Below are positions 8,062 through 16,098 of a stretch of DNA of 43,016 bases, piece by piece. Origin of the DNA: JAJPXC01 sp964628905 (lineage in GTDB: Bacteria; Bacteroidota; Bacteroidia; Bacteroidales; Muribaculaceae). The notes beneath the pieces are model-generated. The model ran no database searches. It was not told the origin of the DNA and worked only from the letters and a program-made list of their open reading frames with translations. A program made the translations under genes and the position numbers. Each line of letters begins with the position of its first letter. Position 1 is the stretch's first letter. The DNA is taken from NCBI GenBank assembly GCA_964628905.1, contig CAZVNS010000016.1, forward strand, positions 1-43,016, written 5' to 3'.

Positions 8062-8820
8062 ATGACACGCGAAAAAATCATCAGCGAAGAAAACCTCGTT
8101 TATGCCAAGCCCCGCTTGCTTAACGACCGAAATATGCACTACTGCCCCGGCTGCAGCCATGGAGTGGTGCACCGCATCGTGGCCGAACTCCTTGAGGAGA
8201 TGGGCCTCGAGCACAACTGTATCGCCGTAGCCCCCGTGGGTTGCGCCGTGTTTGCCTACAACTACATCGACGTCGACTGGATTGAGGCCGCCCATGGCCG
8301 CGCTCCCGCCGTGGCCACAGCCGCCAAGCGTCTGCACCCCGACCGCCTGGTGTTCACCTATCAAGGCGACGGCGACCTGGCCGCTATCGGTACCGCCGAG
8401 TCGATCCATGCCCTCAACCGCGGTGAGAACATAGCCATTATATTCATCAACAACGCTATCTACGGTATGACCGGCGGACAGATGGCCCCCACAACCCTTG
8501 AGGGTATGAAGACATCGACCACCCCCTACGGCCGCCGCGTCGACCTCAACGGCTATCCCTTGAACATCACCGAGCTGGCATCGCACCTCGATGGCACTTG
8601 CTACGTCACACGCCAGTCGGTGGAAACCCCCGCCGCCGTGCGTAAGGCCAAAGCCGCCATCAAGAAGGCCTTCCAGAACTCGCTCGACCACAAGGGCGCT
8701 TCGCTCGTCGAGATTGTGGGCACCTGCTCATCGGGTTGGAAGATGACCCCCGAGAAGGCCAACAAGTGGATGGAAGAAAACATGTTTGCCAAATATCCCA
8801 CCGGCGACATCAAAGGATGA
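8062..8820 (+). CDS. 2-oxoacid:ferredoxin oxidoreductase beta subunit
   Basis: Thiamine-diphosphate-binding beta subunit of 252 residues. It begins with the CPGCSHG cysteine motif (about 30-36). The GDGDLAAIGTAE metal/diphosphate signature (about 101-112) and NNAIYGMTGGQ (about 132-142) follow. These are the hallmarks of the KorB/VorA/PorB family. It pairs with the alpha subunit 5 bases upstream. Unlike most such operons, the gamma-subunit gene does not follow directly: 271 bases of tandem-repeat DNA lie in between, which may uncouple expression of gamma from the other subunits. Confidence 0.92.
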   Translation: MTREKIISEENLVYAKPRLLNDRNMHYCPGCSHGVVHRIVAELLEEMGLEHNCIAVAPVGCAVFAYNYIDVDWIEAAHGRAPAVATAAKRLHPDRLVFTYQGDGDLAAIGTAESIHALNRGENIAIIFINNAIYGMTGGQMAPTTLEGMKTSTTPYGRRVDLNGYPLNITELASHLDGTCYVTRQSVETPAAVRKAKAAIKKAFQNSLDHKGASLVEIVGTCSSGWKMTPEKANKWMEENMFAKYPTGDIKG

Positions 8821-8871
8821 AAGGCTCAAGCCCACCCCGGTCCTCCCCACAAGGGATAGGAAGCCGCGCCC

Positions 8872-9068
8872 CTAAGCCCCCTAAAGCCCTTAAGCCCCCT
8901 AAAGCCCCCCAAAGTCCTTAGTGACTCTGAGCCCCCTAAAGCCCGCAGGGCGACCCTCTATATAACCGCATGCCGACGAGCGCAGCGAGCCGGCTTGCGG
9001 AGCCGACAACCCGAGAGCAAAGCGCCCGCAGGGCGCAACTCTAAAAACTCTAAAAACTCTAAAAACTC
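8872..9068. repeat. Tandem-repeat spacer splitting the oxidoreductase operon
   Basis: Four 9-bp units of the form YTAARSCCC lie head to tail at 8872-8907, with another copy at 8935-8944. A different 9-bp unit, CTCTAAAAA, is repeated three times at 9039-9065, with a partial fourth to 9068. Between them a 12-bp sequence GCCCGCAGGGCG occurs twice (8941-8952 and 9024-9035); each copy can form a short hairpin. No coding frame stands out. The spacer separates the beta-subunit stop (8820) from the gamma-subunit start (9092). Confidence 0.85.
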
Positions 9069-9091
9069 AAACAACTTAACAACTCTCCTTC

Positions 9092-9634
9092 ATGAAAGAA
9101 GAAATTATCATAGCCGGTTTTGGCGGACAAGGAGTGCTGTCAATGGGTAAGATACTTGCCTACGCAGGTCTGATGGACGGCCTCGAAGTCACATGGATGC
9201 CCTCGTACGGCCCCGAGCAGAGAGGCGGCACGGCCAACGTCACCGTAATCCTCTCCGATGAGCCCATCTCATCACCGGTGCTCGACACATTCGACATCGC
9301 AGTGATCCTCAACCAGCAGTCGCTCGACAAATTCGAGTCGAAGGTAAAGCCCGGCGGCACACTCATCTACGACCCCTACGGCATACACCACGCCCCTACT
9401 CGCACCGACATCAACGTGTATCGCATTGACGCCATGGAGGCCACTTTCAGCCTCGCCAACGCCAAGAGCTTCAACATGCTGGTGCTGGGCGCACTGCTCG
9501 CCATCAAGCCCATGGTGCCCATCGAGGCAGTGCTCAAAGGCTTGAAGAAGACCCTCCCCGAGCGTCACCACCACTTGATTCCCGCCAACGAAGAAGCACT
9601 CCGCAAGGGCGCCTCATTAGTTGAGAACAAATAA
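9092..9634 (+). CDS. 2-oxoacid:ferredoxin oxidoreductase gamma subunit
   Basis: Gamma subunit of 180 residues, of the pyruvate/ketoisovalerate oxidoreductase catalytic family. The glycine-rich GFGGQGVLSMG motif is at the start (about 8-18). It is followed by SYGPEQRGGTANV (about 39-51), a highly conserved block of this subunit. It completes the delta-alpha-beta-gamma set encoded upstream. It is separated from beta by a 271-base repeat-rich spacer and followed after 15 bases by dnaX. No separate promoter matching the Bacteroidetes pattern was found in the spacer, so readthrough from 6617 is the simplest model. Confidence 0.9.
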   Translation: MKEEIIIAGFGGQGVLSMGKILAYAGLMDGLEVTWMPSYGPEQRGGTANVTVILSDEPISSPVLDTFDIAVILNQQSLDKFESKVKPGGTLIYDPYGIHHAPTRTDINVYRIDAMEATFSLANAKSFNMLVLGALLAIKPMVPIEAVLKGLKKTLPERHHHLIPANEEALRKGASLVENK

Positions 9635-9649
9635 TTAAGACCCTCTACA

Positions 9650-11356
9650 TTGGATCAATACATAGTTTCGGCCCGCAAATACCGCCCGTCGACATTCAGC
9701 TCGGTGGTGGGGCAGAAAGCCCTGACGTCGACGCTGAAAAACGCCATCGCCACCAACCGCCTGGCACATGCTTACCTATTCTGCGGCTCCCGCGGAGTAG
9801 GTAAGACTTCGTGCGCGCGCATATTTGCCAAGACCATCAACTGCCAGAACCCCACGCCCGACGGCGACCCCTGCAACGAGTGCGACTCATGCCGTGACTT
9901 CAACGAGGGGCGCTCGCTCAACATACTCGAACTCGACGCCGCCTCCAAAAATAGCGTCAACGATATCCGCGATCTTATCGACCAGGTGCAGGTGCCACCC
10001 ACCACCGGACGCTACCGCGTGTTCATCATCGACGAGGTGCACATGCTCTCGCCAGCAGCATTCAATGCGTTCCTCAAAACCCTCGAGGAGCCACCGTCGT
10101 ATGTGATATTCATCCTCGCCACCACCGAGAAGCACAAGATCATACCCACCATCATGTCGCGATGCCAGATCTACGACTTCAATCGCATCACCATCTCCGA
10201 CATGGTTGACCACCTGGCCTATGTGGCCTCCAACGAGGGTGTTGAGGCTGAGCGGTCGGCACTGCGAGCCATCGCTGTCAAGGCCGACGGCGCCATGCGC
10301 GATGCCCTGTCGATATTCGACCAGGTGGCGGCGGCGTCGCGCAACAAGATCACCTACAAGTCGACAATCGAGAACCTCAACATGCTCGACTCCGCGGTGT
10401 ACGGCCAGCTGCTCGACGCATTTGTGGCCGGCGACGTGCCTAAGGCGCTCCTTATATATAAAGATGTGCGCGACCGCGGCTTCGACTCGCAATTTTTCAT
10501 CAATGGCCTGGGGCAGCATCTGCGCAATCTGATGGTGGCGATGAACCCCGCCACGCAGTCGCTCCTCGACTTCGAACCTGAGGTGATAGCGCAACTCGCC
10601 GAGCAGGCCAAGAAGTGCACCCCGCAATTTTTCTACTCGGCCATGAGCCTGATCAACAGCGCCGATATGAACTACCGCCAGTCGACCAACAAGACCTTCC
10701 TCGTGGAGCTTCTGTTGATAAAACTGTGCCAACTACTCAGCCCCTCCCCCAATTGTAGTGGCGACGGAGAGGGGCAGCTGAAACCTATCGCCACCCCAAG
10801 TGCGCCCGCTGCTCACCAGCCCACAACCTCTCAACCTGCGGTCCCCTCAACCCCCCAGCCAGTGCAGGCGGCAGCCCCGGCAGTGCCGCCGGTGAGGCGT
10901 TCGGGAGTCAGGGGAGCAAGGCTGACCCTCCATGGGGCTGTGGGGGGCGATCAACCCGCCAAGCAGACAGCGGCGCAGCATCAGGCACGCAACAGCGAGT
11001 TCACCCGTGAGCAGCTCGTCAAGGCATGGCTCGATTACGCCTCGGCTCACCCCGAGGAGCACATCCTCGTCAACACAATGCGCGTGGCACACCCTCAAGC
11101 CACCGACTCACCGCAACAGTTCAGCGTGATGGTGCAGAACGAGATACAGCTCGCCACACTCCACCGCATGATGCCTCAACTGCTCGAAGCCCTGCGCGGC
11201 GCCGTGGACAACGACTCACTGACGCTCACCGTCAGCGTCAACCAGGACATCGACGACCCCGCGGCATGGAACGACCGCGAGCTCCTTACAAAGATGATGG
11301 AGGCCTACCCCGCGCTCAAGGATATGACCCAACGATTTAAACTCAATATCTCCTGA
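9650..11356 (+). CDS. dnaX: DNA polymerase III subunit gamma/tau
   Basis: Clamp-loader ATPase subunit of 568 residues. The Walker A GSRGVGKT is at 46-53. Zinc-binding cysteines are at 65, 75, 78 and 81, the Walker B/DExx box FIIDEVH at about 125-131, and the SRC sensor motif (MSRCQIYDF) follows. After about residue 360 comes a proline/alanine-rich linker, then a tau-like C-terminal domain. The start is a TTG. The previous gene's TAA (9632-9634) lies in the same frame only five codons upstream with no ATG between, and the resulting N-terminus (MDQYIVSARKYRP) matches the expected DnaX start. I saw no A-rich slippage site of the enterobacterial kind. Confidence 0.95.
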   Translation: MDQYIVSARKYRPSTFSSVVGQKALTSTLKNAIATNRLAHAYLFCGSRGVGKTSCARIFAKTINCQNPTPDGDPCNECDSCRDFNEGRSLNILELDAASKNSVNDIRDLIDQVQVPPTTGRYRVFIIDEVHMLSPAAFNAFLKTLEEPPSYVIFILATTEKHKIIPTIMSRCQIYDFNRITISDMVDHLAYVASNEGVEAERSALRAIAVKADGAMRDALSIFDQVAAASRNKITYKSTIENLNMLDSAVYGQLLDAFVAGDVPKALLIYKDVRDRGFDSQFFINGLGQHLRNLMVAMNPATQSLLDFEPEVIAQLAEQAKKCTPQFFYSAMSLINSADMNYRQSTNKTFLVELLLIKLCQLLSPSPNCSGDGEGQLKPIATPSAPAAHQPTTSQPAVPSTPQPVQAAAPAVPPVRRSGVRGARLTLHGAVGGDQPAKQTAAQHQARNSEFTREQLVKAWLDYASAHPEEHILVNTMRVAHPQATDSPQQFSVMVQNEIQLATLHRMMPQLLEALRGAVDNDSLTLTVSVNQDIDDPAAWNDRELLTKMMEAYPALKDMTQRFKLNIS

Positions 11357-11366
11357 TCATACTGAC

Positions 11367-11774
11367 ATGACTACCGACAACCCAACACCCAACGACAACG
11401 CCGAAGTGGATGTAACCCCCACCGACGTCAACGCAGTAGACAACGCCCCGCAACAACCGCCGGCCGACGTACCTGCGACCGAGCCCAAGGTGAAAGTAAT
11501 CAACACCCGCGCTCGCTGGGCCTTTGGAGGTGCGATGCTCGCCGAACTTCTATTCCTGCTGTCGGCATTCGTGCCATACGCTGCGAGCTTGGTATTCAGT
11601 GGACTGTCGGCGCTGCTGGCGATTGCATCGATGGTGATAGGCATCATAGCGATGCGCCGCCGTCCGCGCAACTTGGCTGTGGCAGCGCTCGTGTTCTCCG
11701 GAGTACTAATCATCATATACCTGATCGTGGCAGTACTGTTGATTATGCTACCTCAATTACTCTCACCCAATTAA
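11367..11774 (+). CDS. DUF4190-like small membrane protein
   Basis: A 135-residue protein. The first 45 residues or so are acidic and Asn/Pro/Thr-rich. Two or three transmembrane helices follow (about 52-68, 70-90 and 105-128), with MRRRPRN between the last two. Short proteins with a disordered head and this helix arrangement are common in Bacteroidetes, but their role is unknown. It starts 10 bases after dnaX and ends one base before the DUF4348 gene, so it is probably in the same transcript. Confidence 0.65.
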   Translation: MTTDNPTPNDNAEVDVTPTDVNAVDNAPQQPPADVPATEPKVKVINTRARWAFGGAMLAELLFLLSAFVPYAASLVFSGLSALLAIASMVIGIIAMRRRPRNLAVAALVFSGVLIIIYLIVAVLLIMLPQLLSPN

Positions 11775-11775
11775 C

Positions 11776-12210
11776 ATGAAGAAACTATTGCTTTCATTGG
11801 CCTTCATCGCCTTGATGGGCTGCATGTCGGTGGCGGCTCAAACCAAGACCGAAATCGACGAGTCTGTTGTGCGCATGGAGAGCGCGTCGGCCCCCTGCAA
11901 CCAGGGAGCGGAACCGTTCAAGGACTTTATCGCCAAATTCTCAACCGATCAGGAGTTTATGAAGTCGCGTCTGAAGCTGACAGACGCTCAGCAGACAGAA
12001 TTTTCAGACATACTTAACCCCTACGACTTCCAGGCAATGGGTCCCGTGGAGCGCGAGGACGATGTGTGGTATCAGGCATGGGATGAGCTGCAGCGCAACT
12101 CTGTGTACCTCACCTGCGGATGGGTCGACTCGTTCACCGAGCACATCTATGAGTTCAAGCGCATCGGCGAGAAGTGGTACCTGGCCAAGGTCGTGGTCGA
12201 CAACAACTGA
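11776..12210 (+). CDS. DUF4348-type secreted protein
   Basis: A 144-residue protein with an N-terminal signal sequence (KKLLLSLAFIALMGCMSVAAQ). It could be cleaved after AAQ by signal peptidase I; LMGC at 13-16 is a poor but possible lipobox. The mature part has EPFKDFIAKFSTDQEFMKSRL and a C-terminal EKWYLAKVV strand, which resemble Bacteroidetes DUF4348 proteins of unknown function. It is probably periplasmic or membrane-anchored. The gene starts one base after the upstream membrane-protein gene and ends about 25 bases before the convergent GH13 relic. Confidence 0.7.
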   Translation: MKKLLLSLAFIALMGCMSVAAQTKTEIDESVVRMESASAPCNQGAEPFKDFIAKFSTDQEFMKSRLKLTDAQQTEFSDILNPYDFQAMGPVEREDDVWYQAWDELQRNSVYLTCGWVDSFTEHIYEFKRIGEKWYLAKVVVDNN

Positions 12211-12233
12211 ACATAAACTGAATATAAACAGGC

Positions 12234-12882
12234 CGGTCGACTGCTGTTCGGCGTACTTCGAAGGCTCTTCAAATACGTTTTGCGACAGGAAGGCTGTGTT
12301 GAAGTCCATCACGGTCTTGAGGTGGGAGTCGTCGGTATTTTCTTTCGAGCGTGCTTGCCACCAGGCTACAAGGGCGTTGTCGGCGGGATACCAGGTCTCA
12401 CCAACGATGTTAAAATCAGGATATTCGTCAAACACTTCGCGACACCAGCGGGAGCTGAAATCGAAGTCTATATAGGGGTGTGTGTCCTGACGGATACCAT
12501 CGATGCCGGCATACTCAATCCACCAGATAGTGCTCTGTATCAGGTAGTCGGCGAGGAGATGGTTGCGCTGGTTCAAGTCAGGCATCCCTTGGGTGAACCA
12601 TCCGTCGGTGAAGCCGCGGCGCTCGCTGGGAGCGGCGTGGGGGTCCATCACGGTCCACTTCATATGGTTGGTGGGAACAAAGGTGTTATTGAAGTTGAGC
12701 CAGTCGGTTGTGGCGATTTCAGGGCCGTGAACCAGGAGTTGGAGCGAGGGGTTGTTCATCCCTACCCACCAGCAGGGTGGGTCGAAGTGGTTGATTTGGA
12801 GCTTACTTTTGGCGTATGAGCTCAGGCATGGAACGACTAAGGCTAAAAGCAGCAGGGCTGCCTTCGCTGTTAACTTTTTCAT
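12234..12882 (-). pseudogene. Internally deleted GH13 (SusA-like) amylase relic
   Basis: The frame starts at ATG 12882 with a clear signal peptide (KKLTAKAALLLLALVVPCLSSYA). Then comes the beginning of the N-terminal domain of cyclomaltodextrinase/neopullulanase-like GH13 enzymes (HFDPPCWWVGMNNPSLQLL). After about 30 residues it jumps in frame to the middle of the catalytic barrel. There, DGWFTQGMPDLNQ, GIDGIRQDTHPY (nucleophile Asp) and NIVGETWY (acid/base Glu) are intact. The barrel start with the DxxxNH region and everything after about FEEPSKYAE, including the last catalytic Asp, are missing. The complete enzyme would be about three times as long, and no susCD genes are nearby. The frame stays open beyond the homology into the opposite gene, but that part is not protein-like. 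Confidence 0.8.
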
Positions 12883-12902
12883 GTGTAAGTCTTTAGGGCT
12901 TA

Positions 12903-14180
12903 TTATGATAAAAATGTTAATGATTGTATGGGAGCGTTGTTGATTGTATCGTGGTCGAGGGCGAGTTGGCCGTTGAGCCATACCGCCAGAGGGGTTGAGT
13001 CGTTGCTGGAGGGTATTAGGGTGAGATCGGCGTGATAGCCGCGGCGGAGGAAGCCGCGGCGGGCGATGCGGTAGATCGTGGCGGGGTTGTGGCACGCCTT
13101 CTCCACGAGCTGCTCTATTGTGAAATGGCCTTCAAGGGCTAAGTTGAGCAGCATTGTGAGGGAGCGGTCGATTGACGCTATACCTGAGGCCGCAGTCAGT
13201 GCGTCGCCCTCTTTGTCGGCGGGGGTATGTGGGGCGTGGTCGGTGCCGAAGGTGTCGATCAGCCCGATGGATACGGCGCGGCGCAGGGCGTCGCGGTCGG
13301 AGGGGAGTTTGATGGCGGGGTTGCACTTGATGGTCGCACCCAGTCGCGGATAGTCAAGGCAAGTGTAGGTGAGATAGTTGGCCGAGGTCTCGGCGGTGAT
13401 GCGCTTTCCGGCGGCCGGGCCGGGGGTGAACAGGGCGAGTTCCTGGGCGGTGGAGACGTGGCATACATGGATGCGGGCATCGTAGCGTCGCCCTAAATCT
13501 ACGATGCGGCGGGTGCCTTCGATGCATGCCCGGCGTGAGCGTATCACCGAGTGCATCGGCAGGGGCACATGCTCGCCAAAGCGTGCTGTGGCCCACTCGC
13601 GCCCCTGACGTATCAGTTCCTCACTCTCGGCATGGACGGCGATGAGCGCGGGCACTTCTGTGAGCAGCCGTCGCAGTAGCCGGTCGTCGTCGAGCAGCAT
13701 GTTGCCGGTCGATGAGCCCAAGAAGAGCTTGACGGCGGCCACTTGCGAATAGTCGGCTCGGGCCAGCAAGTCGATGTTGTCGGCGGTGGCACCGAGGTAG
13801 AATGCGTAGTTGATGTGCGATGTGGCGGCGGTGCGGTCCATCTTCCACCGCCATGAGTCGAGGTCGACTGTGGCGGGGCGGCAGTTGGGCATGTCGATAA
13901 ATGATGTGACGCCCCCCCGGAGCGCTTTGAGCGACTCTGACTCTATCGAGCCTTTATGTGTGAGCCCCGGTTCGCGGAAATGCACATGCGTGTCAATCAA
14001 CCCGGGGATGAGGAGCGCGCCCTCACCGTCGTAGCTGTTTGTAGCTGAAGCGAGCAGCTCGGCCGGGGGATCGCCATGCCCTATTTCGGCTATCATCCCT
14101 GCGGCGTCAATGGTCAGATAGCCGAGATGGCGGCTACCCTCATTGACAAGCTCTACGTTGTATATCAGCCAGTTTAGCAA
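12903..14180 (-). CDS. pyrC: Dihydroorotase
   Basis: Catalyses reversible cyclisation of N-carbamoyl-aspartate to dihydroorotate in pyrimidine synthesis. It is a class I amidohydrolase. In the frame counted from the ATG at 14213, the metal ligands are HVH at 76-78 (DTHVHFREPG), Lys162 in AVKLF (probably carboxylated), His194 in AVHAES, His252 in CHVST, and Asp325 in GTDHAPH. That ATG would give 436 residues, but its first 11 codons overlap a promoter-like stretch and do not resemble the family. A TTG at 14180 gives MLNWLIYNVELVNEG, which fits the usual start better, so I chose it with moderate certainty. It lies next to the glycosyltransferase gene on the same strand, an order common in Bacteroidetes. 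Confidence 0.93.
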   Translation of the reverse strand: MLNWLIYNVELVNEGSRHLGYLTIDAAGMIAEIGHGDPPAELLASATNSYDGEGALLIPGLIDTHVHFREPGLTHKGSIESESLKALRGGVTSFIDMPNCRPATVDLDSWRWKMDRTAATSHINYAFYLGATADNIDLLARADYSQVAAVKLFLGSSTGNMLLDDDRLLRRLLTEVPALIAVHAESEELIRQGREWATARFGEHVPLPMHSVIRSRRACIEGTRRIVDLGRRYDARIHVCHVSTAQELALFTPGPAAGKRITAETSANYLTYTCLDYPRLGATIKCNPAIKLPSDRDALRRAVSIGLIDTFGTDHAPHTPADKEGDALTAASGIASIDRSLTMLLNLALEGHFTIEQLVEKACHNPATIYRIARRGFLRRGYHADLTLIPSSNDSTPLAVWLNGQLALDHDTINNAPIQSLTFLS

Positions 14181-14233
14181 GGTATTTGAGAATTTGCGTT
14201 TTGAACTATACAAGCGCGGTGCGCTTGAACGGG

Positions 14234-14279
14234 ACAGCTTCGCGCTGCTGGTGGCTATTGTACAGCTTCGCGCTGCTGG
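14234..14279. repeat. 18-bp direct repeat between pyrC and the glycosyltransferase gene
   Basis: The sequence ACAGCTTCGCGCTGCTGG occurs at 14234-14251 and again, identical, at 14262-14279, with 10 bases between. Each copy contains the short palindrome-like CTTCGCGCTG. It lies in the only gap of this gene pair. Confidence 0.85.
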
Positions 14280-14294
14280 GGCTTTTGGGGGAGT

Positions 14295-15056
14295 TTACTT
14301 GTCGGTGAGGCGTTTGGGCTTCTTGAACCAGCTGTTCCACTTGAGGCGCATCACACCGAAAAGGGCTTCGCCGAAGATGCCGGAGCTCATCTTGCTGACG
14401 CCAAGCACGCGGTTGACGAAGATGATGGGCACTTCCACAATCTTGTAGCCCAAGAGTTTGGAGGTGAATTTCATCTCAATCTGGAATGCGTACCCCTTGA
14501 ATTTTATATGGTCAAGGTCGATATTCTCAAGCACCTGGCGGCGGTAGCACACAAATCCGGCGGTGGTGTCGCGCACCTTCATGCCGGTGACCATCCTGAC
14601 GTAGGCTGAGGCGTAGTACGACATGAGCACGCGCCCCATAGGCCAGTTGACCACATTGACTCCCGACACATAGCGCGAGCCCACGGCCACGTCGGCTCCA
14701 TCCTGAGCCACAGCCTTGTAGAGCTTCAGCAGGTCGTTGGGATTGTGCGAGAAGTCGGCATCCATCTCAAAGATGTAGTCATAGCCGTTGGCTATCGACC
14801 ATTTGAAGCCGGTGATGTAGGCGGTGCCCAAGCCGAGTTTGCCCTCGCGTTCGATCAAGTGGATGCGTCCGGGGTATTGCTCAGCCTTCGACTTGACGAT
14901 GTCAGCCGTTCCGTCGGGCGAATTGTCGTCAATCACCAGTACATCAAACTGATGCTCAAGCGCCATCACCGCGTCGATGATAGCGGCGGCGTTCTCACAT
15001 TCGTTATACATCGGTATGATCACTACCGAGTCGGATTTCAGGGGTTGTGAGCTCAT
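14295..15056 (-). CDS. Polyprenol-phosphate mannosyltransferase-like glycosyltransferase (GT2)
   Basis: A family 2 glycosyltransferase of about 253 residues. The N-terminal motif VVIIPMYNE is followed by the nucleotide-binding DDNSPDGTAD, the DxD-like MDADFSHNP, and GSRYVSG. These are typical of dolichol/polyprenol monophosphomannose synthases, which move mannose from GDP-mannose to a lipid carrier at the inner face of the membrane. No C-terminal transmembrane pair is present, so it is the soluble short type. An upstream ATG at 15110 exists, but the residues it adds overlap promoter-like DNA, so I prefer 15056. GDP-mannose could be supplied by the guanylyltransferase at 23749-24834. It is divergent from deoC. 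Confidence 0.88.
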   Translation of the reverse strand: MSSQPLKSDSVVIIPMYNECENAAAIIDAVMALEHQFDVLVIDDNSPDGTADIVKSKAEQYPGRIHLIEREGKLGLGTAYITGFKWSIANGYDYIFEMDADFSHNPNDLLKLYKAVAQDGADVAVGSRYVSGVNVVNWPMGRVLMSYYASAYVRMVTGMKVRDTTAGFVCYRRQVLENIDLDHIKFKGYAFQIEMKFTSKLLGYKIVEVPIIFVNRVLGVSKMSSGIFGEALFGVMRLKWNSWFKKPKRLTDK

Positions 15057-15133
15057 TGTGCTACAGATATTATTCGCGAAGTTAATAAATCGGCTTTGAT
15101 AACGAAACATTTTGTTGAATTTAGCCGTTAAAG

Positions 15134-15165
15134 TTGTGCCAATTCACAATTAAACATTATATTTG
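15134..15165 (+). promoter_or_regulatory. Promoter of deoC
   Basis: TTG at 15134-15136, then 21 bases, then TATATTTG at 15158-15165, matching the Bacteroidetes pattern. The leader to the ATG at 15200 is about 30 bases. Confidence 0.7.
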
Positions 15166-15199
15166 CCAAAAGAAAAATAACCAAAAAACAAATATTACC

Positions 15200-16084
15200 A
15201 TGAGCGATAAGTATCAAGACGCCATCACGCGCTCGAAAGTTGTCGAGGATGATGATCAAGCAAAAGCAGCTGTTGAGAAAATTCTTGCTGACCACTTCGA
15301 GGAGAATAACACTCAGGAAGTGAAAAAGTTCCTCTTCAACACCATAGACCTCACCACCCTCAACCCCACCGACTCGCCAAGCTCTGTGGCCGCCTTCGTG
15401 GAGCGTGTCAACGCCTTCGACGAGGAGTACCCCCAATTGCAGAACGTGGCTGCAATATGTGTTTACCCCAACTTTGCGCAGATTGTGCGCACGGTGCTCG
15501 ACGTAAGCGATGTTGAGATTGCTTGCGTGTCGGGCGGCTTCCCCTCATCACAGACCTTCCTCGAGGTTAAAGTGGCTGAGACAGCTCTCGCCATCGCCGA
15601 CGGCGCCGACGAGATCGACATCGTGCTCAATATGGGCAACTTCCTCGATGGCGACTATCAGGAGGTGTGCGACGAAATCGCTGAAATCAAGCACTCTTGC
15701 CATGGCAACCGGCTGAAAGTGATACTCGAAACCGGTGCCCTCAAGACCGCAAAAAACATCAAGGCCGCATCAGTGCTTTCGATGTACTCCGGCGCCGACT
15801 TCCTCAAAACATCAACCGGCAAAGGCTACCCCGGCGCATCGCTCGAGGCTGCCTACATCATGGCCCAGTGCATCAAGGAGTACTTCGAGCAGACCGGCAC
15901 CATGATCGGCTTCAAGGCCGCCGGTGGCGTGTCGACAGCCGAAGACGCCGTCAAATACTACACCATCATCAAGGAGGTGCTTGGCGAGCAATGGCTTACC
16001 AACGAATATTTCCGCATTGGCGCTTCACGCTTGGCCAACAACCTGCTGAGCGACATCCTCGGACAAGAGACTAAATTCTTCTAA
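15200..16084 (+). CDS. deoC: Deoxyribose-phosphate aldolase
   Basis: Cleaves 2-deoxyribose-5-phosphate to glyceraldehyde-3-phosphate and acetaldehyde in deoxynucleoside breakdown. From the ATG at 15200 the protein is 294 residues. It has the EIDIVLNMG strand with catalytic Asp140, the Schiff-base lysine Lys203 in FLKTSTGKG, and the second conserved lysine in IGFKAAGGV. A longer frame begins at a TTG at 15134, but that codon is inside the -33 element, so the shorter form is right. The extra N-terminal 45 residues relative to the E. coli enzyme are normal in Bacteroidetes. A GYF-domain gene follows after 14 bases. Confidence 0.95.
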   Translation: MSDKYQDAITRSKVVEDDDQAKAAVEKILADHFEENNTQEVKKFLFNTIDLTTLNPTDSPSSVAAFVERVNAFDEEYPQLQNVAAICVYPNFAQIVRTVLDVSDVEIACVSGGFPSSQTFLEVKVAETALAIADGADEIDIVLNMGNFLDGDYQEVCDEIAEIKHSCHGNRLKVILETGALKTAKNIKAASVLSMYSGADFLKTSTGKGYPGASLEAAYIMAQCIKEYFEQTGTMIGFKAAGGVSTAEDAVKYYTIIKEVLGEQWLTNEYFRIGASRLANNLLSDILGQETKFF

Positions 16085-16098
16085 TAAGCCCCTATTTA

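Noticed and set aside
7711..8691. Minus-strand frame of 326 codons over the oxidoreductase genes
   Set aside because: It is antisense to alpha and beta subunits with intact motifs, and its composition (Gly/Val/His-rich) is that of a shadow frame.
10730..10830. Programmed frameshift in dnaX producing a gamma form
   Set aside because: No A-run slippery site with a following stop in the alternative frame was found in the linker region.
12004..13095. Long minus-strand frame of 363 codons
   Set aside because: Only the central part from ATG 12882 to about 12234 resembles a protein family (GH13). The upstream part lies inside pyrC and is proline/arginine-rich, and the downstream part is antisense to the DUF4348 gene.
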